A stretch of DNA of 64,000 nucleotides from Talaromyces rugulosus (Eukaryota > Ascomycota > Eurotiomycetes > Eurotiales > Trichocomaceae). This document shows, one piece after another, positions 33,801 to 45,788 of the stretch; the stretch's first letter is position 1; each line of letters starts with the position of its first letter. A model generated the notes under the pieces. The model was not told the DNA's origin. It saw only the letters and a program-made list of their open reading frames with translations, and did not search any database. The position numbers and the translations under genes are program-made. Location: positions 2,542,001-2,606,000 of the forward strand of contig NC_049561.1 in assembly GCF_013368755.1 (NCBI RefSeq), written 5' to 3'.

Positions 33801-35678
33801 AGTCATGTCGAAGAGCCCTACTAAATTGAAAAGCCCTTCTAAGAGCGTCCAATTTATGCATGAGTCTCCTGTAGGGGAACAAACAAATGATGAAGACGCG
33901 ACAGAAGACGACTTGGACTGGGACCCAATTCAGCTTCAGGACTTCCTGAACCTGACAAACATTCATTTCATGGAGCTTACCACTACTAAGCGGCGGCACA
34001 CAACTGTTCCTGGTAACGACAGCACTCTCAGTCGCGTGGGAAGTCCCCACTTGGGCAAGGCCGACATCAGCCTAGAGGATTGCGTAGCAGCTGGATTCTG
34101 CACCGTCCCTATGCTTGAGTTGTATCAACATGTGAGTGATCTTTTTGTTCTAAACAAAAAATTTGTTGTTCCATGCAGTTTTCAATGACTAATATAATGC
34201 AGTCTTGCCGCGAGTTGAAGTCATACATCTCTGAAGGACGACAAATTATTCGCTCGATTGAAACAGAAACCTTTGCCGACAACCCCCCGCTTTTCCGTGA
34301 ATATGTGACTGCACCCCCGGACATTCGTGTTGTGATGGACAACCAGTTTCGCAACGTGAAGACACATGCCAGACTTTTGAGCAAGGCTATGTGGTATGAA
34401 TGGCGAATGAAGCTGCTGGAAGGACTCAAAGAAGGACTCGATCGCCACGCTGAGGAGATGAAAGAAGACAACGCCTCACTCTCTAAACAGGAAGCTATTC
34501 TCGAGAGTTCAGTGCCAGGTCTGGTCAACAAACGTGCCTCGTTGGACTCAGAAGCAACTAAGCTGCGAGACATGGTGGACGAGATGGAGAACTGCGACCC
34601 TGATGAATTGCGTATGGCTAGAGAGCGGCTGGCCAAGGTCGACGCTGAAATTGCAGCCAAGAAACAGCAGCTTGAAACAATGCAGGAAGATCTACAAGAT
34701 AAGCTTGATACCATCGAAGCAGGTACTGAGCTCAAGTCCGAATACCTAGAGCAAATTTACGATGCCGAAAGAGTTAGAGAGGAGTGTCGGGGATGGAGTG
34801 TCAAGGAAGTGAACACCCTCAAAGGTAAGCAAATATGGTCTTGGAAGAATTTATTCACTGCGTGATGATCATGTCTAACTCAAAATCCTCTCATATCAGA
34901 CTCTGTCGACTTGCTGGAGACACAAACGGGCTGGTCAGTCATACTGGCTGCTAATGGGCCTGACCCTGCTGGACCTGCTTTGACTTTAAGTTACAAGGAC
35001 GAGCTCAAGGTCAAGCTACTTCCAAAACTATTTACGTCCTCAGAATCGGCGATGGAAGTGGACGGCTTGAAGCCCGTTGAGCTTTCTTACATGTCAGGAA
35101 AAGCTGGAACTCCTAACCATACTATCACTCCAGCCAAGTCACTTATCCTGTCTTCTCTACAGACAAACATCGCCTCCATAACCCCATCTCGGAATTCGCT
35201 TAAGCACTTGTTTACGTTTATCTCTGACGCGTGGAACTTGGCCTATCAGCTAGAAGAAGAAATCCGCGTCCTCAATTTTCAAGGCGTCACCAAGGCTGTT
35301 CTACTAGAAAAAGCTGATGTCGGCCCAGCATTGCGCGCACGCTGTATTCTTGTCGGTACAACTGGTGTTGAAGAAGTGCAGCAGCAGTCTCGAATGGATG
35401 TCGACTTTCATATTACGTCTCGACCCAGCCAATACAAGGACGACGCTGGAAAAGAAGTCGAGAAGCTGGCATTGGACACTGATGTCACTCTCACTAAGGT
35501 CTACGGCTTCACTAAAAGCAAAAAGACGCTATCGGATGGGCAAATGCGAGATGCCATCTTGCACCACCTTGGAATAGCAAGCAAAGGAAAGAAAGAGTCG
35601 AAATCGCAGCCGGCCAAGTTGGGCCAAGGACTATGGGGGAAGTCGGTTGGAGCATTGGTTTCGAAGGCGTTTGCATGA
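30890..35678 (+). CDS. SPC7: Outer kinetochore scaffold SPC7 / KNL1 (Spc105)
   Basis: KMN-network scaffold that recruits PP1 and the Bub1/Bub3 checkpoint. Exons 30890-31123, 31182-31536, 31586-34131, 34203-34824, 34900-35678 (4536 nt, 1511 residues). Two PP1-docking motifs are visible: SILK at residues 88-91 and RVSF at 200-203 in ANRRVSFAPEATLHTW, split from exon 2 by an intron. Five MELT-type repeats (M-E/D-I/L/F-T, each followed by (G/N/S/T)(A/V)(V/M)G) start at about residues 434, 470, 502, 551 and 578. The C-terminal third begins near LQDFLNLTNIHFMELTTTKRR, the Spc7 domain, followed by a coiled coil (about 34200-34820) and a globular RWD-like end in exon 5. Length and motif order agree with fungal Spc7. 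Confidence 0.95.
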
Positions 35679-36531
35679 ATTTGACGAGGGATTTGGCTTT
35701 TATGGACCGGCGTTATTTTAATGTTGTTATCCGGATACCCGGCGCGAACTATGGGCTTGATTATGGAGTTAGAGCAGCGTTTTATTTGATTGATAAGCGT
35801 GCAGCTGGAAACAAAATACGCACGTATTATTATTATTTTAACTTTTTTCACCACACCGCCGGAGGCTTTAGCCTCCGCTCGCACCGTTTAGGATTTAAGT
35901 AAATGCCGAATTCCTTAGTTACATCTGGAACCCGTCCTCTAATGACCACTCAATTTCCGGTCAAGCCGACTCATTGGGCCTTTTCGTCCGTAGGATTCTT
36001 CTCCCCTTTAAGGCTAGCTAGAATCTGTGTTGCGATTGGCCGAACTGGATGAGTACGTAATTAACAAGTCCTGTGACAGCCCAATCAGCGTGGCTTCCTG
36101 AGTGCCTTACACGTCGATCTGCTGCTCCACCGCCGGCGGCAGAATTGCGCTGCCAAGACTTGCCTGTGCTCTGGATGCTCGACTTTCGTCTCATAGGAAC
36201 GATTTCTTCTGTTAACCGTACTCTCTCTCTCTCTCTCTGTGTGTGTGTGTCTTGCTGTAGCGCGTTCGGAAGCAGTTCCTGTTTTCTGAGTCGCTGTATA
36301 GCTGCACTCTCCGAATATCTCCATTTTTCTTTTCTTATCCGCCGCACTGTTATCTCCGACCTCCCCGCACAGCCACCAGACTCAGTCGACTCCTCGCCAT
36401 CTTGCCTGCTGCAGGCTCATCTAATCTAGCAATCTAGCCATAGTATGGATGTTTCCTTCCCCTCGGGCCGTCGGACGATTGCTTTGCATTAGACCGCTTT
36501 GAGAATCGGCTGGACGGCGAATTCGATCAAG
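35679..36531. other. Intergenic region with CT/GT microsatellite
   Basis: 3' flank of SPC7 and promoter of the frameshifted Zn2Cys6 gene. A (CT)9 run at 36221-36238 is followed directly by a (GT)6 run at 36239-36250. No gene is supported. Confidence 0.55.
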
Positions 36532-39370
36532 ATGATGCATAGTGGCGCTCGCTCCACGCGCGTGCCTCATGGCTCGATGTCTCAAAAAGCCTCGTCCCAC
36601 GATGTCAGAAGGGCCCCTTCTGATGGATTTAAACAGCGAAATTGTCGCGACGATCCGGTAAACATCCCTTTCTTTTTCTTTCTCTCTTTCTCTCTGCCAT
36701 TCGTTTGATGGCGCCGCTAACGAACAATACGGCAGATATGTGATGCATGTCGCCAAAGAAGAAGCAAATGTGCTTTTGAATTATCTACCCCGATATGTAG
36801 CCAGTGCTTGAACCGCGGGACAAGGTGCACTGTCACTTTTACTAGACGGCCAAAGGCCGATTCCCTGAAAAGGTATGAATGAGGATTACTTGTATCTTGT
36901 ACTAGAGTAGATGCAACCGAACTGCTTGCTAAGACCATTCTAGAAGTCAACATGTGCGGAGTCTGCAGGCCAGGCTAAAGCAAATGGAAGACCTGCTGCG
37001 TTCCGCGGGAATTGATCCCGGCGACGATGGTCTCGACGCGAGACCGGGTGATGACAGCCAAGATCACAGCTCGGATGACGAAGACAATTTCACGGGGTTC
37101 GATGATAATGACGCTGGATCGTCTCGGACTGAAATCACCCCCTTCTCAATCACATCGCCGCAATCTTCAGTTAGCGACACTATAAAACCTCCTAGACCCC
37201 CAGCATTCATAGAGTCGGACACCGGCGAACCTATCTACTATGGTAAGATGACTTCGATATTTCATGATTACAAACTTCTGACGCTGTACAAGGCTCTTCT
37301 TCGAGCTATTACATTCTATCCGGAGACGGCATCCAGTTTATTCGAGACAAAGCTGGTGAAGCCGACTGGCCGCGAGCCCTTCTATCCCAACCCTGCTGGA
37401 ATACTCCACCAAACTACTGGCGAGCGGATATATTTGCCGATCTATTCGCATGTCAGGTTTATAGGGCACTTCCTCCCCGATCCGAAGTCTTCTCGTTACT
37501 GGAAACCTATTTTAAAACATTGAACCGCACTTTCCCCATTTTTCACCAGGACACGTTTATGCGCATGGTCGAATGGCAATACACCCAGCAAGATTGTACA
37601 GACGTTGGGAGATGGGCTAGTATCAACGCTCTCTTGGCATTGAGCTATCGATACAGATATAATCACGATAAGCGGCTCGACAAAGACACAGATAAGGCTT
37701 GGATTTACTGGAAAAATGCTGCTGCGGTGACAACGGAACTCTTCTTACGACGGAACGATCTCCTGGGTGTCCAGACATTGCTCGCCATGGTAGGTTCTCC
37801 TTAAATTCGAACTGCAAAATCGATACTGACCAAGACATAGGCAATCTTTGCTCGGATAACTGGTGGTACACGAGAGGCGCTTCCATTGGTCACTGCAGCG
37901 ATTCAGTCTGCAGAAGCGTTAGGCTTACATAAAAGAAATTCTCGCCCGGATCTCAGCCCAATAGAGCAGGAGACGCGAAGAAGAGTTTGGTGGTGTGCAT
38001 TTTTCATCGATCAGAAGTAAGGAGACTGTAAATCTCACTCTATAGTAGGGCCGGACTAATATTTCGTTTAGTATTTCCATTCGCACTGGTTACAGTTGCA
38101 TGCAAAGCGCTGACGAGTTTGATATTGACTTGCCGAGCGAAGACCCTCTCCCAGGACCGCATAGCACGTTAAATTGGTCTACAAAATGGTTTCGCACAAC
38201 ATGTGCCCACTCTATTGTTCGGCGCAGAATCTACGAGGAGCTATACACTGCTAAAGCATTTTACAAATCGTATGAAGAAGTCTGCAAAACCGTTGATTCG
38301 TTGAATGCCGAGCTGGACGAATGGAAAAACCAGAACCCCTATCTTGGATATGAGCCACCGAAATCAGTGGATTTGGATAGAGACCAGGAAATAGAAGTGC
38401 TCGCAAAATGCGGCCAGCTGCTCGCCTACCGTCATTCATTGGTCTTGGTCAACCGTATGCCGATTTTGCACGAAGTTGTAATTTGGCAGCGCTTGAAACC
38501 TAACATGGACCCTATCAAGCTTTTGTCTACGCGTTCAAAAGTTTTCAGTAACACTACCATCAACGCTGCTCGAGACTCCCTGAAGCTATTGCATGGATTG
38601 CCATGGCGGGATGTCAGCTATACTTGGTCAGTAGACCGATTTTTGAATGGCAATCGCAACGAAGCTAATTTTGACCTAGGTGTCTCGTGGATTACCTTTT
38701 TGTAGCGACATTATTCGTTTTTGGTTATATTTTGCGACAGCCTTTCGATTCGGAACATGGATCTATCGAAGAGAACTTGGGGTTATTAAACTCCGCGGCG
38801 ACTTATTTTAAAACAATCGAACCACAAGCTGGGGCGTCTAGAACCGCCAAGTTTATGTGTAGTATGAGCGATATAATGGAGCGAACGGCCAAGAAAGTCG
38901 TGGAAAGAGCACGGAGGCAGGCTGAAATGGATGCTGGGAAACAGAACGCAGCGCTGTCTGTCAAGACCGAGAAAGCCAGCGACATGGAACTTACCAACAT
39001 TGCTGGCATCCCTCCAGCACAGTCGTCTGGATACTTTGTGCCTGGAGAGCTACAGAATAAAGCCAGCAGTGCCGAACTGTTACCCGAGACCGCTGATTTG
39101 AACAAGATGATACCGCAACCAGACGATCAGTTAGAGGCGCCATATTCATGGATGTTGCCGGACATGTTCGTAGCACCACCCATTGCGAACCCGACACTTG
39201 GCGGCCAGCCCGCTGCAATGCCGTATATGGATATTCCTTTTATGGGAGAATATCCGGGCCAGATGAACATGGATATCACCCCCCCAGGAGAAGCACACCA
39301 TCAAGGCGGAAATAACCCGGCGATGAATGGCGAGTTCTTTTATGGAAACATTTGGAATAATATGGGGTGA
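36532..39370 (+). pseudogene. Zn2Cys6 transcription factor gene with an apparent one-base frameshift
   Basis: Fungal binuclear zinc-cluster regulator. Exons: 36532-36657, 36736-36872, 36944-37789, 37841-38016, 38072-38626, 38680-39370; their sum is 2531 nt, one short of a multiple of three. The zinc cluster is intact: Cys44, 47, 54, 63, 66, 73 (C-x2-C-x6-C-x8-C-x2-C-x6-C), followed by a leucine-rich coiled segment (SLQARLKQMEDLLR). The fungal_trans domain follows, with LNRTFPIFHQDTFMRMVEWQY and RRRVWWCAFFIDQ. Around 37455-37485 the frame changes from VRFIGHFLP to SEVFSLLETYF with no usable intron; one missing base in or near the C4 run 37475-37478 explains it. Everything else is open, so this is either a recent inactivating deletion or a sequence error. 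The start could also be the ATG at 36577. Confidence 0.75.
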
Positions 39371-40661
39371 TGGATGAACCCTGGCCATATAAGAATTGAA
39401 ATCATGGAAAACATTTATCTCAATTACATAAAAGTGTTTGGGATTAGTACCGTGGCAATTTTAAGCCCACCCGACGTGATGCAAAACTTGCGAGTTTGAA
39501 TCGGCCTCATCAGGCATGAAGTGATCTGTCTGGGAAAACCCCCACTACGGCCTCATGCCCATGTGATCATGCACCTTGAACTGTGGTATGATCGATACCG
39601 AGGCAGCTGGTGCCATGAAGACATGGATAATACTTGTGGAAGTATGAGTGAAGATGCTGTTGATGTTAATGAAGTTATGAAGTTCTCATAACATGAGCCC
39701 CTAGCTTGGACATGTAAATCTGACTGATAAAGTAGTTACATAATAAAACCAGTATATATTTGTCAGGTGTTTCTCTTTTTGTACACATCTTTGGAAAACA
39801 AATTCTGGGGATTTCTGGGGAAGACTTCAAATGTTGGGATAGATCAGATTGACGTCGGTAAACACAGTCGGCACCTGCAGATTTTCATGTTGGAAATGTA
39901 TAAAACGTCGTCTATTTTGATCCCAATGAGACTAAAATGAGAGCTGCCCTGCTGCCAAGTCATTTCTTGTCCTCAATAGCTCAGCACGATGAAGTGTTTC
40001 CCGGGCCAAACGCATTAGCATATAGAGTGCCAAACGAAACATTGAGACGTATGGATGGGTTTTGGCCGTTAACAGCTACATAAAAGGCTGCCAACCACGC
40101 AACTATGTGGAAAGACTGCATATTGAGATTGCACTGGGTTGTGATTTTCGTATCCAAGAGTAAATTGGGTGAGTAAATAAGTATAACACTAGTAGTGATA
40201 ATGTCATTAAATTTCTCCACAGCACAGATGCTCTCGCGCTGTGGGGAAAATTTGGATTGTGGGGATTTACATGTATATCGCCCTCGCATCTTATACCGAC
40301 CGATGAAATAATCTTAAGGCCTTCATAGGTATTCCTCAGTAGGATCTTGAAAAGATTCTTTTAACCAATCTCTCATACCAGTTGATCTCAAGCCTTGAGG
40401 GCATAGCAGTCTACGGCATAAAACCGTGGAAGAGGGCTAAATTTGACGTGGAAACTAACTCACTTTACAATTTCATGTCGACCTTATTATGCCATACCTT
40501 TTAGCGTGTTATTTCAATGTTTTTTTACATCTGCATAAAATGTAATCGATATGGTTTGGGTTGCCGAATTCGGCAAAGCGCCTCCACCTCGGACAAAGCG
40601 TCTTTTGATTGCCAACTGGACCTTTCCTGAGTCTCTTCACCTCAAACATCCAGACTGCGCC
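39371..40661. other. Intergenic region left of the XlnR-like regulator
   Basis: Apart from the possible small secreted peptide at 39981-40121 I see no gene. The 39700-39780 part has ATAAAA-type terminator-like words for the upstream gene. Confidence 0.5.
39981..40121 (-). CDS. Possible small secreted peptide (46 residues)
   Basis: A short frame starting MQSFHIVAWLAAFYVAVNGQ looks like a signal peptide (hydrophobic core, small residues before a possible cleavage after VNG), followed by 26 residues NPSIRLNV...GNTSSC with one potential N-glycosylation site (NVS) and a C-terminal cysteine. There is no homology I recognise and the frame is short enough to occur by chance; an intron leading to more sequence is possible. 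Treat as a candidate only. Confidence 0.25.
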   Translation of the reverse strand: MQSFHIVAWLAAFYVAVNGQNPSIRLNVSFGTLYANAFGPGNTSSC

Positions 40662-42923
40662 ATGTTCACGGCATTTGTTGACGAATCCCAGTCCCACAGA
40701 ACTAAAAGTAAAACCAGATTTACCCAACCAACGACGAGCCCGCCGCCCAAAAGGAGACAAGTGTCGAGGGCGTGTGATTGGTGCCGCACACTGCGTATCA
40801 AATGCGATAGCCGACATCCTTGCAAGAACTGTGAAGCCAAAGGGCGACCATGCAGCTCAAGGGGCACGAATTCAGTGCGGACATATGCAGACGCCGTCAA
40901 GTATGTTATTAATAGACTAGTACAATAGTTACTGGCTTTGCTGATGCTGTCCAGAGAAATTGAAAAACTACAAGGCCGCATTACGCAATTAGAGACGCAG
41001 GTTCACGCAAGAGGAACAGTGCCCCGAAGGAATAACTTGGTCAGCACGCCAGTCAGAATAGGCGATAGAGCGCCATCTTTACCTGATTACCTGGATCCAC
41101 TACGAGAACATGGCGGTAACAACAGACATCTCGAATATATCCACATGCGAACCGCCCATTCCCATCAACGCCAGTCATATGGCCGATCTTCGTCCTTTTA
41201 CTTCATCGGCCGGCTGAGTTCGTACTTGGGTGTGGCCCTTCAGCAACCAAGCTGTGAAGATCTGATCCAACTGGACTCTGCCAGCCGGTCGTTCTCCAGC
41301 CCCGTTGTTACGACAGGGAGGGCACCCAATCGGACGCCTGTTGGTGTTTCCACAACGGACACGTATCTGATACGTTCTCAGGAAGAGTACTTTCTGAATA
41401 TGTTCTGGACTACGTATCACACACTTTATCCAGTGATAGACCGACAGGATTTCGAGGAGCATTATGGTTCCTTGTGGACTTCGGAAACTGCGCGGTTTCC
41501 ATCGGCTTTAGTAGATATACTTGTTGCGATATGTATGCAATATTCCGATGCACTCATGCCACAGGCAACGTCACCCGGTGCCCCAATTATAGGCAACATT
41601 GATTCAGCTATTTCAGGCCGACGATTCTATGCAAGGTGTCAGCTTCTTCTAGCAGACGAGCTGGAAGGGCCATCAATGGTGACTTTGCAGTGTCACATTT
41701 TCTCAGTCATCTATTTATCAAATGCTTCTTTTCAAAACACGGCGCACGGTCACCTAGCTTTTGCAATTCGCACTGGTATTATTCTCGGCTTGCACTGGAA
41801 ATCACCAGAAAACCTTGCAGAGAAAGACAAAGAATTCCGCAAGCGGCTGTGGTGGACGGTTTATGCTCTTGAAATGAAGATGGCCATGGATCTTGGACGG
41901 CCCTTGGGAGTCAATATGTCTCAGGTGACTTGCAGTCTCCCAAAGGCACCACAGGGTCATTTGTCTCCAGGAGTGAATGACTTCACATTCAACGAACAGT
42001 ATGTCAAATTAATACTGGCTGCTCGATCTGTTTATGTTATATTCCACAACAAGTGTGCTGAAGTCCTCGCTGAAAATGACGGCCGGAGCTTGTATAACGA
42101 CCTAGAAGAGCTCGAGAAGGTTGCAGAATGTGTCTCATTGAGAATGGAAGACTTGAAGACATGGCAGCGCCAAGTACCTGACTTTATAAAGTCCAAAAAG
42201 ATGAATTGTGGTGAAACTTTTTCGACAGATCGGTCTGCTTTAGACCTCAGAGAGCAGTTATCGACCGGACTGAGTCGACAAGGGCTGATGCTTGAACTCC
42301 TCCAACACAATCTGGTTATGAACCTATACCGTCCCTTTATTTGCTTTTCCAGAGTCGATCCAATCCCGTTTGTAGATGCCAACGCAGCAGCTTGCGCCAG
42401 TTACGCTATTACCATAACGAACATTATCAATCAGGTACTGACCGAGTCTAATATCCTGGTTGGGTTTCATGAAGTATTCCAGTGGCAGTGGAATGCTGCA
42501 ATCTCGCTGATTGGATACATTGCGGCATATCCAACTTCACCCTTGAGTACTACCGCTCAAAACTCCCTTTCAACCGCTGTGACGGTGTTTGATATCATCG
42601 GGAAAAACCTGCTTATCGCGTCGAGTGCCGCAAAGGTAGCGCGTGATATCTCAAAAAAAGTTGAGTTTCTGGTCATTCTGTCTACTAATAATACAAATAC
42701 GGTAACTTTTGATCCTGCTCTCGAATCCTTGACAGGAGACTCGTTTCCGCAAGCGTTGGCGTATGAGTCTTTTAATAGCCTAGAGTCAATCTACACTGGG
42801 TTGGGGAATGTCTCCGATATATGGAACTTTGGTGACCCCACCGAGTTTTTGTCTCCTTGGATGACAGATCCAGACACAGAGTTTCAGGATATGAGTGCTA
42901 CCGGGGACTTTCTCCAAAGTTGA
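40662..42923 (+). CDS. Zn2Cys6 transcription factor, XlnR-like zinc cluster
   Basis: Exons 40662-40900 and 40955-42923, intron with GTATGT donor and CCAG acceptor, giving 735 residues. The zinc cluster is at Cys38, 41, 48, 54, 57, 64 (C-x2-C-x6-C-x5-C-x2-C-x6-C) in RACDWCRTLRIKCDSRHPC, close in style to XlnR/Xyr1-type regulators, followed by a coiled coil EIEKLQGRITQLETQV. The fungal_trans domain spans roughly residues 170-500 (EYFLNMFWTTYHTLYPVIDR, LWWTVYALEMKMAMDLGRPL). An in-frame ATG at 40551 would add 37 residues; I prefer 40662 since the extension is not family-like. It is the closest intact regulator to the terpene cluster, about 5 kb from the first P450 side genes, and is a candidate but unproven pathway regulator. 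Confidence 0.88.
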
Positions 42924-42997
42924 ATGGATATTGATTGACTATAAACAACTTCTGTTCCATCAGTTTTAAGATATAAACATGTCCATGAATTCCAAGC

Positions 42998-44328
42998 CTA
43001 TTCCATTGTGATAACTGATCGAAACCGCACCGTTCCATTGGCCATGGCAGCTACATAATAGAAATCAGCAGTGAGCTTGAATTGGGATAAAGGAGACCCA
43101 CAGAATGCATCGTTGACTTTCTGGAGTGGGAATTTCTCAACAATGCAGTTGATTTCTTCAATTTCCGTAAACTGGATTGCCTCTTCGACGTCCAGCGCGT
43201 GACCCGCCGGCCAGTGGTGGATAGAAAGACCGTATGTGAGCTGTAAGTACCATTAGATATGCCATTTGAAAAACTATAAGCAGATATACTCACCATCGTC
43301 GCAGTGTTGACGACAATGTCACCCGGAACTGTGAAAATTAGACTCAGGCCAGTCATTACCTTGGCTAAAACTTACCAGATAGAATCAATAACTTCCCCAA
43401 TAACCCCAACCCCCTTAGCAAAGTATCCATCACCCCAGAATCAGGCGCCGTTGTAACGATCAGGCTCACCCCTCCAAGCTTTTGCAACGCGGCACCATAG
43501 TCGCCATCCCATTTGCTTCCATCAATATACTCGTGTGCTCCAAGTCCTCTCGCTAGCGATTCCTTCTTGTCGTCCCGAGACAGCGCCACTACTCGATATC
43601 CGAACTTGTTTGCATATTGAATAGCCAAATGACCGAGTCCGCCGAGGCCCTGGATTGCAACTGTAGACCCAACAGGTACATTCATTCTTCGCATTGCGTT
43701 GAAGACGCTGGTTCCCGCGCACAGAATGGGTGCGTATTTGGCAGCGTCGATGTGAGAGGGTACTTTGACGGCGGCTTCTTGGCGGATTTTGCAGTATTCA
43801 GCGTCTACTCGAGTTAGAAGATGGTTTATATAGAGCTAAAAGGCAACTTGTTACGTACAACCGCCATCTTTAGTCTCGCCATTGACTGTTCGGTTGTCGC
43901 ACATTTGGAACAGCCCCTGTTTGCAGGCGTGGCACGTTCCTGACGTAGTAAAAGATATGTTAGTGAGATAATAGGCAGTATAAAACGTACATACCATCAT
44001 GCCCTCCATGCCATGCACCCCCAATTCTATCTCCAACATTCCATCCTTCGACACCATCACCAACAGCAGCAACATGACCAATTATCTCATGACCGGGCAC
44101 GATCGGACTAAATTGTTAACTTCGTTTTTACGTGGACAAGAACTTGGCTTACAATCCACCACCCATAATATTGTGCTGGGCCATCTGATCAGAGAAGCAG
44201 ACTCCACATGCTTGGACTTTGACAAGGATTTCGTTTTTGGCGGGCAAGCTGAGAGGGACTGTTTCGAGGGCAAGGGGGCTACCGGGAGAGGTGAATACAG
44301 CGCGGGTGTAAGTGGTGGGGAGAGCCAT
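42998..44328 (-). CDS. Zinc-dependent medium-chain alcohol dehydrogenase
   Basis: NAD(P)-dependent MDR alcohol dehydrogenase. Exons 44328-44153, 44107-43995, 43939-43859, 43804-43376, 43328-43294, 43240-42998 (1077 nt, 358 residues), including a 35-nt fifth exon. Catalytic zinc ligands are seen as Cys in ACGVCFSD, the His/Glu of VPGHE and Cys in APILCAG. The structural-zinc loop reads GGHDGTCHACKQGLFQMC, with His-Asp where the first Cys often stands. The Rossmann glycine motif is GLGGLGHLAIQYA. Six exons splice cleanly with no frameshift. It could act in ethanol/aldehyde metabolism or oxidise a cluster intermediate; it lies between the XlnR-like regulator and the cluster. Confidence 0.93.
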
Positions 44329-44795
44329 TTTCGATTTTTTAAGACTGTGTTTGAATGTGTGATTTAGAACAGAACAGAGTGAGTAGACAATTTATATACA
44401 TGCATAGATGTATAAATTGTCCTAATATATCCTAAAGGAGAAGCGGACTTCTATAAGGAGTATCGGGCTTCCGTATTTGGCGTTGAAGAGGCATCTATAC
44501 CTAATCGGGTAATTTTTTCAACGTGACCGAGACAGCTTGAGGATGATTGTCACTCAAATTCGGACAATAATTGCTAACGCCGAAATTGTTAGTGGTCTCT
44601 CATCGCTATTTGTTCACAAAGTTTAAAGTCAACTATGGGACTGAATGTTTTTGATATCATGATGATTACTAAATCGCTGCCACGTCAACTAATCTCTCCG
44701 TGCATTTTTTTGGTGAGTTTTCGAATCTTTCTCTCCCTATTTTGCCTTACGTATTTAATGTTAAAATTAAAGTCGTATTCCAAATCAATAAAGTG
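44329..44795. promoter_or_regulatory. Divergent region, ADH / GFA-family gene
   Basis: About 470 AT-rich bases between two divergent genes. A TATATA-like stretch near 44392-44400 could serve the ADH gene. No gene inside. Confidence 0.45.
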
Positions 44796-45420
44796 ATGGA
44801 TAATACGCATAAGAAAGAAGACAACGAGGCAGAAGGAAGATGTAACTGCGGCTCCATCCGGAAGCGGTTCTCTTCTGGTCTTACGCCCGGTCTACCTTTA
44901 AGTTACTGGTATTATTCTCAATATTTCTTTTTCTCTTTATTTTAAGTACACTGACTACAGGTGCAAATCGTAGTGATAATTGTCGTCGGTGTTCTGGAGG
45001 AAGTACGTACTCTACATCAATTCAATGTTGTCAATCGATGTCAGAAGTTGCTAGAAATATTGACAATACAGTCAGGTCAACAAACTTCACCGTCTCCGAG
45101 TCACAAGTAACAATTCACGATCCTACTGAATCGTTGCGTGTGTATTATGGCAAAAACACTTCGAGTGGATAGACAATCTTGGTAACCCTTTTCCCACCCA
45201 ATATATACATATATAATATTGAAAATAAGACCTAGGCGTATAGTAACATTCCATGCAGGGGAAATTTTGCGGAACATGCGGTAGCCCAGTATTCAGTGCT
45301 GTGTCGATCGCATCGGATAAATGGTTCTTGAAAGCCTCGTTGTTCGGTTCTATCCAGAACACACGCACCCCTGGTCAACAAGCTTTTGATGAGAAGAGGC
45401 CGTCCTGGATGGAAGTTTAG
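44796..45420 (+). pseudogene. GFA-family (glutathione-dependent formaldehyde-activating-like) zinc protein gene with one in-frame stop
   Basis: Exons 44796-44908, 44974-45002, 45045-45181 and 45259-45420 add to 441 nt (147 codons), exactly in frame. The GFA zinc-binding cysteines are all there: RCNCGSI (Cys16, 18), SYCDNCRRCSGG (Cys38, 41, 44) and KFCGTCGSPVFS (Cys97, 100). The only break is TAG at 45170-45172 (codon 90), in the segment YYGKNTSSG-stop-TIL where family members usually have an Asn or Lys. Otherwise the gene looks full length (CENP-V/GFA fold). Using a GTGTAT donor 30 bases earlier would avoid the stop but delete conserved residues. The start of exon 2 uses the acceptor ATCGTAG, required to form CDNC. 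A recent nonsense mutation, or possible stop readthrough, fits best. Confidence 0.72.
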
Positions 45421-45788
45421 AGTTTAGAGAAGAAATGATTTATGGCCTTTTCTCAATGTTTACGGCTGGATTGAAAGATGGAAATTTTCTAATTTCTGGA
45501 GAGAATTTCGGTGTTTTTATTTTATTTTCTTTCGAATTGGCTGGCTTTTTGGGATAGAATAGACGATAATAGAAAATAGACAGAATAGAAAGTCCTGTAG
45601 ATTGTGATGACCATTAAATTGTATATTTTTCGTGTCAACTCGCTAACAGGGTTCAAATTGTACCCAAAACCAAGTTTTTAGAAAATATCATCGATCTACT
45701 GAATAGGGACAGAAATCTGTAAATAATGCAACCTAAACCGATTCTCAAGACAAAATCACTCAACCGGGGCATAAAAACCACCATAGAA
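45421..45788. other. Convergent 3' intergenic region
   Basis: About 370 AT-rich bases between the GFA-family gene and the stop of the rhodopsin-domain gene. Nothing recognised. Confidence 0.5.

Noticed and set aside
43859..43995. Substituted first structural-zinc cysteine in the ADH as an oddity
   Set aside because: I believe GGHDGTC is common among fungal members of this dehydrogenase group, so it is noted only in the gene entry.
45123..45368. Minus-strand frame of 81 codons with several cysteines
   Set aside because: It is the reverse shadow of the GFA-family gene exons; the plus strand has the conserved zinc motifs.
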